Below, piece after piece: positions 45,941 to 57,254 of a DNA stretch of 64,000 nt. Numbering within the stretch: the first letter of the stretch is position 1; every line of letters begins with the position of its first letter. The notes below the pieces were generated by a model. The model was not told the DNA's origin and ran no database searches. It worked only from the letters and a program-made list of their open reading frames with translations. Position numbers and translations under genes: made by a program. Source of the stretch: Larix kaempferi (Eukaryota > Streptophyta > Pinopsida > Pinales > Pinaceae); contig BSBM01000779.1 in NCBI GenBank assembly GCA_027924585.1, positions 13,357,001-13,421,000 of the forward strand. The letters are read 5' to 3'.

Positions 45941-48046
45941 GCGTTACGTATACCTCCGCCTCCCACAGACGGCGCTGCGAAAGCACCTCGTTTCCCACTT
46001 CGCCGAATCAACAATAACCCTAATGCGCGCGCTGCGTCCAACTACAACATTGTAGACGACCTAGCTCAATCTCCCGCAGCCATGTCTGCGTTAGAAGTCT
46101 TGAAGAACTGCCCTTCCCAGCGCAAGACTTTACTTTCCGCCATTGGGGGGATTGACCCAACTGATTCACATTTGATGGTGTTTGATTTAGACCAGTCTGA
46201 ACCACGCCTACCTTCCAGCTTAGCCTTCCAAGTTACTGTCTCCGTTAGGAATCTTGTTATCCATCGGTGCATCATCGATGAGGGTGCCTCCACATGCGTT
46301 ATGTCTACCTTTGTATGGCAGAAGCTAGGATCCCCTCCTCTCCAGCAGTCCACCACTGCGTTACGTGCCTACGACGGTCGTTCGGCCCAGCCCCAAGGCC
46401 TTCTACCCAACGTTCCCGTCCAGTTAGGTGGTAAAACAGTCCTTATTGACATAGAGGTAATCAATGCCCAATTGGATTACAACCTTCTACTTGGCCGCAG
46501 CTACATGTATGCCATGCGGGCGGTTGCCTCTTCTGTCTTTCGCACCATGATGTTCCCCCATGAAGGACGCGTGGTTAAGATTGACCAGCTCACCTACTAT
46601 GATCCCAGTGCTCCGGCGGCACCGGAAAATGTTCTCCCCATGGTTGAACAACCTGTTTCTCCCGCCACCACCTCGTTCGTTTCCTCTACGGGGCCTGGAG
46701 TCTACTCAGACGCGCCGATGACCTCCACCTTTCAATCCATTCCTCCGCCGTCATCTACGCTCGAAGTGTCTGATTTATGTACCTTGTCCCATGACAACCT
46801 ACCACCTAACACTCAACCACCCTTGTTGCCAAAACCACCACTGGTACCTAGCCACATTGGTGTTACACCGATCCATACGATCCCCTTCCTAGTCCCTCCA
46901 TCGGGAGTAGTAAGCGCCCCGGTCATGGCTACCCTTAGCCTCCCTGGGTTAACCTTGGGATTACCCGTATGGTATCTTTCGCCTCCCGTTCGCCCACCGA
47001 CACCAGATGTCGTCCTCCAGCCGGTGCAACCCATGGCTACTACCACTCAGCCACCTCCCGGTGTCTCTACCCCTTCGTCCTCCACGACACCTCCTCCTAC
47101 TCCCAAACCCACTGGGGGCAGAGGTCCTCAACCTTACACTGCTGTACCACCTCCAAAGACAGTCAAGAACCCTCCAGTGTTTCGTGCTCCTCCCAAATGC
47201 TCGCTGTGTGACGAGTTGGGCCATGCGACCCACCAATGCCCACAGTTACCCGCATTACAGAAGCACATGCAAATGCTCGATGATGACCCCAACATCCTAA
47301 CTGTCGAACTAAACCCCACTCCTAAGCCTAAAGATAAGTCCCTACGTACCAACCACTCCTGCGCCATATGCGGTATTTACGGGCATTATTCACATCATTG
47401 TCCCGATCTCCCGGATTACAGAGCAGCTCTCTATGAGATGAACAATCTGGATCTTGAGATGGCACCACCTACCATTGAGGAGATCTACCCCCCAGACTCT
47501 TCACCTTCAGGAGAGGTTAACACCATTTACATGATCTCTTCCACTACCATTCCCTCGTCAACCGATTTGACGACGCAAACTTTCCGTACTGATAAGGAGA
47601 TTCTTGAGGCCCTTACTGCCCCGGATTATCCCTGGGATGATATGCATCATCGCTCCTACTTCATCCCAGAAGCGTCTTCCTCTAGCTCTGCTACCCAATA
47701 CGCGGTTGAATCCAAAGACTTCCTACCCACCAAGGTCGACTGGTTTAAGGACCCTATTCCTGCTCCTGATGCCTTCGAGGAAGGAAACATGGCCAATATC
47801 TCACCCGTTATCCACATAGATATCTCTGACCCCCCCGGGAGTGCCCCTGAACTCATCACTTTAGGAGCCTCTTGTAGTGAGTCTGAGATTGAGGAGTACA
47901 AAAAACTCCTCCAAGAATTCCGTGATGTCTTTTCCTGGTCCTATACCGAAGTGCCCGGTCTTGACCCCGCTCTCATAGAGCACCACCTTGACACCTCTGA
48001 GTCAAGGGGCATAATAGATTCCCTCGACCCTGGGATAGGGGCATGA
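45941..48046 (+). CDS. Protease and two zinc knuckles of Gypsy-B, RT missing
   Basis: Continuation in the same frame. Aspartic protease CIIDEGASTCVM ... LLLGRSYM; Pro-rich linker; CCHC knuckle CSLCDELGHATHQC (47198-47239); CCHC knuckle CAICGIYGHYSHHC (47360-47401); acidic linker; LLQEFRDVFSWSYTEVPGL. Homology to Gypsy-A ends at EHHLDT (about 47996), just before RT. The last residues are unrelated and a TGA follows at 48044. The product could be a gag-protease precursor, but the TAG at 45938 separates gag from protease unless it is read through. Confidence 0.88.
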   Translation, partial: ALRIPPPPTDGAAKAPRFPLRRINNNPNARAASNYNIVDDLAQSPAAMSALEVLKNCPSQRKTLLSAIGGIDPTDSHLMVFDLDQSEPRLPSSLAFQVTVSVRNLVIHRCIIDEGASTCVMSTFVWQKLGSPPLQQSTTALRAYDGRSAQPQGLLPNVPVQLGGKTVLIDIEVINAQLDYNLLLGRSYMYAMRAVASSVFRTMMFPHEGRVVKIDQLTYYDPSAPAAPENVLPMVEQPVSPATTSFVSSTGPGVYSDAPMTSTFQSIPPPSSTLEVSDLCTLSHDNLPPNTQPPLLPKPPLVPSHIGVTPIHTIPFLVPPSGVVSAPVMATLSLPGLTLGLPVWYLSPPVRPPTPDVVLQPVQPMATTTQPPPGVSTPSSSTTPPPTPKPTGGRGPQPYTAVPPPKTVKNPPVFRAPPKCSLCDELGHATHQCPQLPALQKHMQMLDDDPNILTVELNPTPKPKDKSLRTNHSCAICGIYGHYSHHCPDLPDYRAALYEMNNLDLEMAPPTIEEIYPPDSSPSGEVNTIYMISSTTIPSSTDLTTQTFRTDKEILEALTAPDYPWDDMHHRSYFIPEASSSSSATQYAVESKDFLPTKVDWFKDPIPAPDAFEEGNMANISPVIHIDISDPPGSAPELITLGASCSESEIEEYKKLLQEFRDVFSWSYTEVPGLDPALIEHHLDTSESRGIIDSLDPGIGA

Positions 48047-49320
48047 TCAATCATTTTGAACCTTCCCCATCACATCTATCTCAGCACGTCAATGAACCCA
48101 TTGTTCAAACCCACACATATGTGATCCATAATCACAAACCCCATGCACATAGCATGGGGGCAAGTCATTAACCCTGCTCACATTTTCACACTTGTGATCT
48201 CAACCATTTTTGAGCTCACATATCACTTGTAGATTTGATTTGATTTGATACACCTAGTATTCTTCCCCCACGGGTCATCATTTCTCCCCACCACTGCATC
48301 CTTGGCTTGGTGGGCTCACCTTTATTTGCAACCATTTTTTAACCTAGTTAGTTCCTTTGACCATTCCGGAGTCCTTATGACCTCCATTTTTTGCACCATT
48401 TGCACTGTCGGATTCATATTTCCGTGCCCGTGATGATGCTTGAGATCATTTCTCGCTCTCACTAGGACCAATATCAACATTGTGTCCCGACCACTAGTCG
48501 CCTCGGTTTGCGTGCCACATCGGCCGTTCTCCGTTTTTCACATGTTTTATATCATCGGATTATGGATCTTAGCTGACTCTGAAGGTCGTCCTTTGCGCAA
48601 CCCTCGTAATGGGTTGTATCTTAAGCGTTTTTACCCATAAAAAGAAACCCGCGACCTCATTGGTCTGCGTTGTACAGTACTTTCTTTTTTATTTTTGTTT
48701 TTTCCAAACCGTTTCCACCACTGGAATCAGCGCGACGTGACCGTCATTATGGTCACCTCGTTGCATTATTTTTGTCCTGTCGTTTTTTGCCCATTTTTTC
48801 AGATGCCACTAGTCACCTCGGTTTGCGTGCCACATCGGCCGTTCTCCGTCTTTTACATGTTTTATATCATCGGATTCATTTTTCTGCGCTGGTGATGACG
48901 CTTGAGATCATTCCTCGCCCTCACCTTCAGATTTTCTGGGTATTTTTCAAAGTGCCCCCGTCACCTCGGTTTGCGTGCCACATCGGTCGTTACCCGTTTT
49001 TGACATCCTTTATATCGCCGGATTCATTTTTCCGAGCTCGTGATGATGCTTGAGATCATTTCTCGCTCTCACTTGGTACAATTTCAACATTGTGTCCCAA
49101 CACCTTGCTGCCTCGGTTTGCATGCCACATCGGCTGCCATCGGATTGTTCCACATTTTTACATGAGCCATTCACTCCTGTCATACAGCAGATATTTCGTT
49201 ATTTTGCCACCATTTCATCTACCCCGCAAGGAGGCCCACCAGTGTTCCCCACTACCCTCGTTCTTGGTCATCATTACTAAACCTTGATTTGAACACTTCC
49301 TCCTTGCCTGGCCATTCCTT
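47997..49320 (+). repeat. Rearranged 3' segment with 148-bp repeats and a pol tail between them
   Basis: Phrase CCTCGGTTTGCGTGCCACAT, or close variants, at 48501, 48816, 48964 and 49111 marks inverted-orientation copies of the 149-bp Gypsy-A repeat. The 315-bp gap between the first two holds about 167 extra bp, including the pol C-terminus. 48046-48440 is non-coding; catgggggcaagtcatt near 48155 resembles the region just after the PMD stop codon of Gypsy-A. Confidence 0.8.
48566..48640 (+). pseudogene. Remnant C-terminus of pol (24 codons)
   Basis: Encodes ILADSEGRPLRNPRNGLYLK followed by RFYP and TAA, matching the very end of Gypsy-A integrase (ILTDSEGNTLRNTRNGLYLK). It proves that Gypsy-B descends from a pol-bearing ancestor. 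Confidence 0.92.
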
Positions 49321-51182
49321 TTGTTCGGTATAATTTTATCCCTTTTTCGGGCCGGACAACTCCTTTACGAAAAAGGCACTTAGGGAGTTTCCGTTAAGCT
49401 CTTTTCTGACTCCTAAAAGAATGAAAAGATCGCCGAGCAATCTTGCTTCCTTTCATGCTCGTTAAAGTACCTGAAAGGGCGTCTATCTGGTATAAGTTTC
49501 ACCCTTTTCCGGACCTGGTAGACTAATTACGAAAAAGGAATACTCTAGTCACACCGGCTAGAAGAGTTCTTCATTGCATCCGTTTATGCTTCTTTGGGCC
49601 TTGGAGACTAAATCTACGAAAAAGCAACCCCCTGGAGTCTTCTTACTCGCTTTCAGACTCTCTAAAATTGAAAGCAACCACGAGCATGAACTGTCCTGGG
49701 CTCGTAAAATCCACACGACAGTACCATTCCATCATTTCAGAGTCTTCTTATCGCTTTCAGACTCCTTAAAATTGAAAGCAACCACGAGCATGAACTGTCC
49801 TGGACTCGTAAAATCCACACGACAGTATCATTTTATCCACACACTTCTTCTAGTTCCTCAACCCATGAAGAAGTATCCTCCCGTGCCTCATGGCACTATG
49901 ATCGATCATCTCGGCAGCACCCCCAATCAGGTCGCCTTTGTTCAGAGTATTCTGCAGTCTCCTGCCATTGTATACCAGCTTGAGTCTCCCTCAGCCAGTT
50001 ATCCTCCCAGATCCATTACAGCTATGATCCCTTTTCCCTCAGTCAGTTTCATATGTTGCCAGATCATTCCCATTATCATACTCTGAACAAAGGAAGTTTG
50101 AGTCCACCCGCTCTACTTGCCCAGTTGTTCCCCCACAGTTTATCAGTCCTGCCATCAGCACTATCACATTTTGGTCTTGTACCTCGCGCTCCTGTCAAGG
50201 AAACATCATTGCCTTGATAGTTGCAGGTCTCCCTCTGTCGACGACAGCTCCTCTATTCCAGAGGATAGGCCCAGAGGTCCCTACGCCTTGGACTTATCAC
50301 CATCTGTGGTAAGTGCCTATGGATCATTCTGAGAGGAGACATCATTGCCTCTCCGAGTGGTTGTTCCTCACATGCTCGACTTCAGCACCTTGATCGCATC
50401 GTTGAGGATCGCGTAGGATTATATCCCATCAGTTTTTAGTCGAAGACCCCGGATTTCCCTCGACTCTAGCACATTGGTGAGTCATTTCGGAACGCCCAGT
50501 TATATGTTCCTATGGATGTCCGGGCTGCGTTGGCGATTGTATTCGGAAGCCATCCAGTTACATGCTTCCTTGAGTACCCAGTTTCAGTCCCAGATCAGTT
50601 CCAGTTCAGTGTACCATGGAGAGTATGACCCCAGTCACTATGATCCAGTAGCTCATCAGTTCCTTTGGTACCACACTCAGCAGCACTGTTGATTGTTCCA
50701 GTGCACCATTTATCCAGTTCGCACATGATCCGCTCAGCAGTATGTCCCAGATTTTGTGTCCCCTCTGGACACTTATGATGTACACAGTGGTTATCTATGT
50801 ATCTTATAGGTCCCCCTTTTCGGGCCTCACAGTTATGTTTATGTATCTTGATACGAGCATGGGTATGCCCGCCTCGTCCATATATTGAGATGATTCCTCA
50901 GTCAGTATTTGAGGTCATGTATATTTCAGGTCCCCATTTTTTTGGACCCCATTGTTGTTATTATGTTATATCCTGATGCGAGCATGGGTATGCCCGCCTC
51001 GTCCATATGATCAGATGATTCCTCATCCATTATTGAGGTTATGTACTTTTAGTTCTTGCAGTTGTTCGGGATCGTTGTTCCGGGCTCCAGTTTGTTTCTT
51101 CTCTTCTCTCCACATCCCAGGAAAACCATTCATGACTTATGATGTCCATCGGCCATACGATTAGCTCCTGACCTCGCACATC
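49321..51182 (+). other. 3' non-coding region of Gypsy-B
   Basis: Homologous, in inverted orientation, to 21594-23244 of Gypsy-A. It contains a roughly 100-bp duplication near 49640-49830 (gactctctaaaattgaaagcaacc) and another near 50810-51010 (cgagcatgggtatgcccgcctcg). Frames up to 170 codons lack any family resemblance. Confidence 0.7.
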
Positions 51183-51191
51183 AGGGGGCAA
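51183..51191 (+). other. Polypurine tract of Gypsy-B
   Basis: AGGGGGCAA shortly before LTR start TGTTAACACCC; same as Gypsy-A. Confidence 0.85.
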
Positions 51192-51193
51192 TC

Positions 51194-51917
51194 TGTTAAC
51201 ACCCAAAAAGTGTTCACTACCTCATTACCACATTATATGGCTCATTTGTCCATTTTCCTACCATTTTTCCCTTAAAATCCCTAAAAATCCCACTAAAAAG
51301 CCTCCAAAAGGCCTAAAATGCCTCCAAAAGGCCACAAAACCATCAAAATAGCCTAAAAAAGGCTAAAAAACCCCCTTTTCCTCCAAAAATAGCAAAAATC
51401 CCCTAAAAAGGGAATAAAAAATATAAAATAATGAGGAAAAGGAGAAAAAAACCCTATACAGCTGCACAAAACCATGTGTTTCCTAAAACCATGGGTCAGC
51501 ACTCCACCACCAAAAAACTATAAATAGGTGATGGAGATCCCTTATTCCACATCCACAATCACAAGCACCCTTACTCTGCCAAAATCTCTCTCGAAACTCT
51601 AGTTCACCTTTGAACTATTTTCACCTTGAGAGCCACCTTTGGCCCATCCCCAACATTGGAGAAGGAGAAAGGAGCATTCTGAAGCTTGGAGCATCCTCTT
51701 GGACACTGCAAAGGGCTTCATCAACCTTGACACTCAAGGTAACATTAATATAAAACCATTTTTTACATCTTTCATTTAAGTCTCATGCAATGTTTAAAGT
51801 AGTTTGTTAATTGTTGTTTTAGCTTAATCATTTAATCATTATTGAACTGCTACTAAGGAGTCCATTCTCCTTAGTAGGTGCTCATTGGCACAAGCTAGGG
51901 GTAAAACCCTAGCTACA
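51194..51917 (+). repeat. 3' LTR of Gypsy-B (724 bp)
   Basis: Pairs with 40605-41328, about three differences by eye. TATA box at 51519-51527. Followed by ctata and the resumed Copia-2 LTR. Confidence 0.95.
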
Positions 51918-51922
51918 CTATA

Positions 51923-52472
51923 GAGATGTTATTATTCCTCTATACGGAAGTGTCGTCATTTATATTGTAAGTATCGTGACTTATACTTGATGGGTTATTA
52001 GACTACCTTGATGGGGTCGGCCTTGTATGAGTCATGTGGGTAAATGGGTTATTAGACCACCAAGTGTGGGGTCGGCCCAGATTAAGCTAACCATGGGTTA
52101 TGAGGCTAAGCTAGACAAGTCAGCCCCATTAGTTTATTGGGCAGGACAGGACAAGTATAAATAGAGATCGGGAGATCTCTATTTGATTACTCATTACTCA
52201 CACTTCTCTCATTCGGAAAGTGGTGCACTTGTGAGGAGGAGGATCTGCTACTAGGAGAAGGATATATCTTGTACTTTGGTTGTATCATTTCTCTTTCTAT
52301 ATCTGAGGAGGTTGTGGGGTTTTTCACCTTCTTGGTTTTCCCCGGTGAAACTCTGTGTCTCTTGTGTGCCTGCATTATTGTGTCCATGATTGATATGCTG
52401 TAGATATGCTGTACATGTTATTCTCTCAGTTAATATCTTAGCTCAGATTGAAAATTCTGAAAAAAACTAACA
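51923..52472 (+). repeat. Copia-2 5' LTR, remaining 550 bp
   Basis: Collinear with the 3' LTR from its position 58 on. Ends AACTAACA, immediately before the primer site. TATA box TATAAATAG at 52156-52164. Confidence 0.94.
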
Positions 52473-52484
52473 TGGTATCAGAGC
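52473..52484 (+). other. Primer binding site, initiator-Met type (Copia-2)
   Basis: TGGTATCAGAGC abutting the LTR end. Confidence 0.93.
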
Positions 52485-53640
52485 TATCCTGAAAGAAGGC
52501 ATGGTATGGCATGTATGACACTTGTTGCACTTGCGATGTTAGGGCTTGATATAGCAAAAACCAATCATCGTAGCACTTTCGCTATAAATCCATTTTGGCG
52601 AACTTTTCGGATATGAAACTTTTACAGGTCAAAGAACCGATCCCCATGTACCTTGTGTCCAAAGGGAAACTTCTAATGCATTGTAATTTGTGTTTTATGA
52701 TCTGTACAATCTAGGGTTTCTGCCTCTTCCAGATCTGAGTCATAAATAGGTGACCTAGGAAAAAATGTCATAACTTGGGATAAGAATCTCCAAATAAAAT
52801 TTGTAAAAAGTGATAGGTAGGGCACGGATTTTACTTTCATAGGCCGAAGGTTTAGAGGCCGAAAGTGAACCAGTGACACGTGGCACTCCGTACAAGTTCG
52901 CTCTCCTATTTTATCCAATAAATAGGTCATGTTGCTACACTTGGCATAACTCTCTCTCAGAGAATCCAATTGAGGTCAGACCTATGGGTTTGGAAAGATG
53001 ATAGGTCAGGATACCATAGGTAGAAGTTTTAGACCATGTGGATTCATAATTTCGGAGTTACACTAGAAACAATCAGGTGCATATTTCTGTCAAAACAGAA
53101 TTGGATTTTGAGCACCTTCATTCATGGCTCCAGGGATTAGGGTTTTGGAGAAAGTTGGTATTTTTGTAATCGAAGACCACGGCTGAATGCTACTCATCAA
53201 AATCGAAATTTAGAGACCCATATCAAATTTTTTGGTTGGGCAGAAGGCCGGGCTTGATCAAACCCTAGTTCAGGACTTTGATCGGAAAAGTGGAAAATTA
53301 GGGCTTCTGCAAAAGTTGGAATTTTTTAAGTCTGTGACCACGGTTGGAAGCTCCTCAGAAAAATCAAAGTTTAGAGCTTTGGATAGAACCTTTTGGTTGG
53401 GCAGAAGGGTGGGCTTTATCAAACCCTAGTTCGAAATCCTGTCTAGAAGATCTGGAAGTTTCAAAAGCTATTTTGAGGGGTGAAACTTTGCAATTTTCAA
53501 ATTCTAAGTATACCGGCTTGATCAGCTCATCAAGGCGCATATTTTTATCCTTTCAAAAGTTTGAAATTCAAAGTTTGAATTTTTAGGGTTTCCCTGACAA
53601 ACCCTAATCCAGCTCCAGATCCAATTTCTGCAAATCAAGT
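52485..53640 (+). other. Copia-2 leader with an internal duplication
   Basis: Two degenerate copies of a roughly 150-bp unit (about 53145-53290 and 53310-53450) share ttttggttgggcagaagg and tcaaaccctagttc. The Copia-1 leader has related sequence near 4100-4240 (minus). Confidence 0.65.
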
Positions 53641-55160
53641 GGATTGGGGTAATCCTAGAAGAAAATGGATTGGTCACCTACATAAATGAAGAAGTTCCAG
53701 TTTCAGAGGGAGATAAGGCTAAGGCATTACATAGAAGATTACAAGCAATCTCGACAGGTATGACTTATCCAGGTATGTTTTGAGATTTGTTCATGATTAA
53801 GTTTATGGTATGTTTGTCTTCATATTATTACGGTTAGTACAATCTTGATTAAATTTAGACTTGTTGTATCACCTTAATAAAATTATGAATGCATGATAGA
53901 AGATATTCATTGATTAGGGTGTTGACACTTATGATTGTACTAATGCATTATGGTGTTGTATGAGGTTTATGTTGTTTGCTTACATGAAAGGTACACCAAG
54001 AAAGACAAAACATGTTCTAGTTCAAAAACATATGATCATGGTGACATGAAGACAAAGATTCATCCATTGTCATGGATCACATAGAAGATCTATTTACGAG
54101 GTATGTATAACTTGGTTCTATAATGGTTAACTTATGAGATATGCAGGTTACTAGCACAAGTCATTAAAGAGAACAAGAAGACATCATGTGGGTATGTTAG
54201 ACATAACTAGCTAACATAATAATCCAGGTATGTTTTTCCTATATCAAGTTAGAATCCTACCTTGTGATAGGATCTCTTATATAAGTATACATGGCATGAT
54301 TGATAATGATTATTTATAGGTTTGAGTAATCACGGGTTTAGGCATATTATGTTTCTTACTTTAATTTATGATATGACTAACCGTAAGAGTCCTTGAATAC
54401 TAATGCTTATTATTTCTGTTTGAAATGATCATGACTATACATGCTTAAGATTATTGTGTTTTGATATTATTGAGAATATACTAATAAATGTATGATTATG
54501 TATGAGATATCGAGGATATCACAACAATGATACTTGTAAGCATGCATAGTGATCGAGGATGGATATAAGTTCAAGGATAGGTAATCCAGGAAGCAAAGAT
54601 CAAGAGGGAGCACACTCCAATAGTTTCTGCAAGGATGCAGATATTCAAAGGGAGTCGACCACTTTTCACAATCCACATCAGAATGGAGTTGCAAAGATTC
54701 AGAGGGAGTCCATCCAACAACCAAACAAAGATAAGTATTTGAATTGTCATTTCTTACATATTTGTTTGTTTAAATAATGTTGTTCAATGATGTATATGCT
54801 TATGTTCCTAGACTTAAGTTGTGTATTATGCATATTAGAATAATTGCATTAATGAACAGTATACTACTAATATGCATGTGATGGGTAAGTGACCTATGGC
54901 ACTGTACAACATTCCATTGCTACTTATCTAGAATGAAACCTCTTTGCTGACATGTTGGGAGTAGTGCAAACTATTAACAATGTTCTGGTAGAGATTGGAA
55001 AGCATCTAGAAAGTTACAAGATATGGATGAATGTTGTATTGAAGCATTGGCTAAAATAATTGCATGACTTTATGACATATTTCTTTATGTGTAAGAATTT
55101 GTTCTGAAAACTATGAGATGTTTCTAATCATGCAATTTAACTTATTTTGTAGGAAAGATC
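53641..55160 (+). pseudogene. Copia-2 gag and integrase region, mostly lost
   Basis: 53641-53760 encodes a gag-like stretch similar to Copia-1 (DWGNPRRKWIG in one frame; IGVILEENGLVTYINEEVP in the other). Beyond it the sequence is AT-rich without domains. A short piece near 54664-54700 (cagaatggagttgcaaag, encoding HQNGVAK) matches the end of the integrase core, NGVAERKN. The zinc knuckle, protease and most of integrase are absent. Confidence 0.6.
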
Positions 55161-56723
55161 GCATACCTTCACCTATAAAAGAAGGACTACAACATTTGTT
55201 CTAGCAACAAAGATATCTATTGAAGATATTGAAGATATTGAAGTTCCTAGGATCTGGGATGAAGTAATGGAAGAATGCCATGATCAGTCGATCATGAAGA
55301 ATGATGTTTGGGATGCAGTCCCAAGACCTGAAGGGAAGTCTGCTGTGACTTCCAAATGGATCTATAAGATCAAGCATGCTGCAAATGGTAGCATGGAGAA
55401 ATACAAAACGAAGTTTGTAGCTCGTGGCTTCCCCCAGAAAAAGGGATTGAATTTGAAAAGACTTCTGCACCTATAGCCAGGCACACTTCCATCAGATCAA
55501 TACTTGCTCTGCCTGCAGTGATGAAATGGAAGAAACATCAGATGGATGTCAAGACATCCTTCATGAATGGTGTAGTCGAAGAGGAAGTGTATGTGGAGTA
55601 GCCACTTGGTTTTGAGACACATGATGGGAAGTAATATATGTGCAGAACTTGGTATGGTAGGATAGATAGCTTTCTATCCAGTTTGGGCTTTACCAAGAGT
55701 AAAGCGGATTCCAACCTTTACTACAAGGTTGAGGAAGGCAATCCAATGATACTACTTTTGTATGCGGATAACCTGTTTGTTATAGGTGAGGATAGATTGA
55801 TTGCCGACACGCAGCGGAAGCTTGCTGCCTTGTTCGATATGAAGAACTTATGGATGATGTACTACTTTCTAGGCATGGAGGTGTGGCAGAGTGCAGATGG
55901 AATCTTCCTTGAACAAGGGAAGTTTGTAGTAGAGATCCTGAAGTGGTTCAAAATGATGGACTGCATGGACATGGCCACACCTATGGCATTGAACCTGAAG
56001 CTTCTGTGTGATGCTTCATCTGATCTGGTTGATGTCACTGTGTATCATCAGATGATTGGGTCCTTGATGTACCTAACGAACACGAGACTAGATATTTACT
56101 TTGCGGTGAACACATTGAGCCAGTTCCTGATGGATCCTAGAGGTGTTCACCTGGTTGATGTAAAGCATATTATGAGGTACCTGAAGGGTACAATTGATTA
56201 TGGGCTCAAGTATGATGCGAATCAAAAGTTTAACCTGCAGGGTTATGTTGATTCAGATTGGGCAGGCAGTGCTGCATATAGGAAGAGCACATCTGGGTGT
56301 TGCTTTAGTATGGGATCAGGTGTGATCTCTTGGTTTAGCAAGAAGCAGTCTTGCATAGCATTGAGTGCAACCGAAGCAGAGTATGTTACAGCTTGCTCGG
56401 CTAGTTGGGAGGAAGTATGGCTCTGGAAGCTATTGTTTGAGTTATTTGATCTCCCGCTGGAGGCTACTGGTATCTTTTGTGATAACCAGAGTTGTGTGAA
56501 GCTGTCTGAGAACTCGGTGCTCCACGACAGGTCGAAGCACATTGAGATCAAATATCACTATATCAGGGATATGGTGCAGAGAGGAGCAATGAAGCTCCTG
56601 TATGTTGCAACAGATGAGCAAATTGCAGATGTGCTGACGAAACCACTAGCCAGAGTGAAGTTTGAATACTTCAGAGGGAGGCTTGGTGTTCTTCAGATTG
56701 ACGACACTTCAAGGAAGAAGTGA
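55161..56723 (+). pseudogene. Copia-2 RT and RNase H, damaged
   Basis: Homologous to Copia-1 from IMKNDVWDAVPRPEGKS onward. Damage: a frameshift near 55450 after GFPQKKG; TAG at about 55600, where Copia-1 has CAG (VEQPLGFE); a second stop at GK*YMC; an in-frame loss of the 13 codons containing LKKALYGLKQAP; and YADN replacing the catalytic YVDD. From 55638 a 361-codon frame is open to TGA at 56721, with RNase H residues intact (DSDWAG, TEAEYV, FCDNQS, HIEIKYH). It shows how the missing C-terminus of Copia-1 should look: it ends about 15 residues after FRGRLGVLQ. Confidence 0.92.
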
Positions 56724-56789
56724 TGGAGACATTTGCTGAAGCCATTCCAAGCATGGTGGAAGGAGGATCCTTCACATGTCTATGGATAT

Positions 56790-57250
56790 AAGCACTGGAT
56801 GATGAGCATCAGGACGATGCTCCAGTTACTGATCTGTATATGCATCAGGAGGATGTTGGATATGATCAGTTGGATCATTTATATGTATGTATGCATCATG
56901 TTGGATGCTGGATATGATCAATTGGATCATGTGTATGTATCTATAGATGTATCAGGTGGATACATTGTATGATCAGGTAGATCATGTATGTTGATATTTA
57001 TCAGGTATGATCAGGTGGATCATGTATTTGTATATGTATCAGGTGGATACATTGTATGATCAGGTAGATCATGTATGATGATATGTATCAGGAAGATACT
57101 GTGTATGCATCAGGTGGATGCATTGTATGATCAAGATGATAATGGATGATGAGCTTCAGGATGTTGCTCCAGATAACATGCGTCAGGACGATGCAGTGAT
57201 GATGATCAGGATGATCATGTGTACATCAGGATGATGTATGGTGAGTATCA
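56790..57250. repeat. Degenerate tandem repeats in the Copia-2 3' region (about 22-50 bp)
   Basis: Variants of gatcaggtggatcatgtatg and tatcaggtggatacattgta recur about a dozen times. Non-coding; gatc-rich. Confidence 0.75.
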
Positions 57251-57254
57251 GGTG

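Larger units (their letters stand above)
40600..51922 (+). mobile_element. Gypsy-B, pol-deleted Ty3/gypsy (Tat-like) element inside the Copia-2 LTR
   Basis: Element 40605-51917 with perfect ctata target duplication (40600-40604, 51918-51922). Terminal LTRs 40605-41328 and 51194-51917 are 724 bp each and differ at about three positions. The interior has a second, truncated LTR copy, tRNA-Arg-type primer site, leader, gag-PR-zinc-knuckle frame, the last 24 codons of pol, and a 3' non-coding region. RT, RNase H, integrase, the second RNase H and the PMD gene of its relative Gypsy-A are absent. It therefore needs enzymes in trans, yet its LTRs show a very recent insertion. Confidence 0.94.

Noticed and set aside
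49574-50086. 170-codon frame in the Gypsy-B 3' region
   Set aside because: Lies in a duplicated non-coding stretch homologous to Gypsy-A, where the equivalent frame is not kept.
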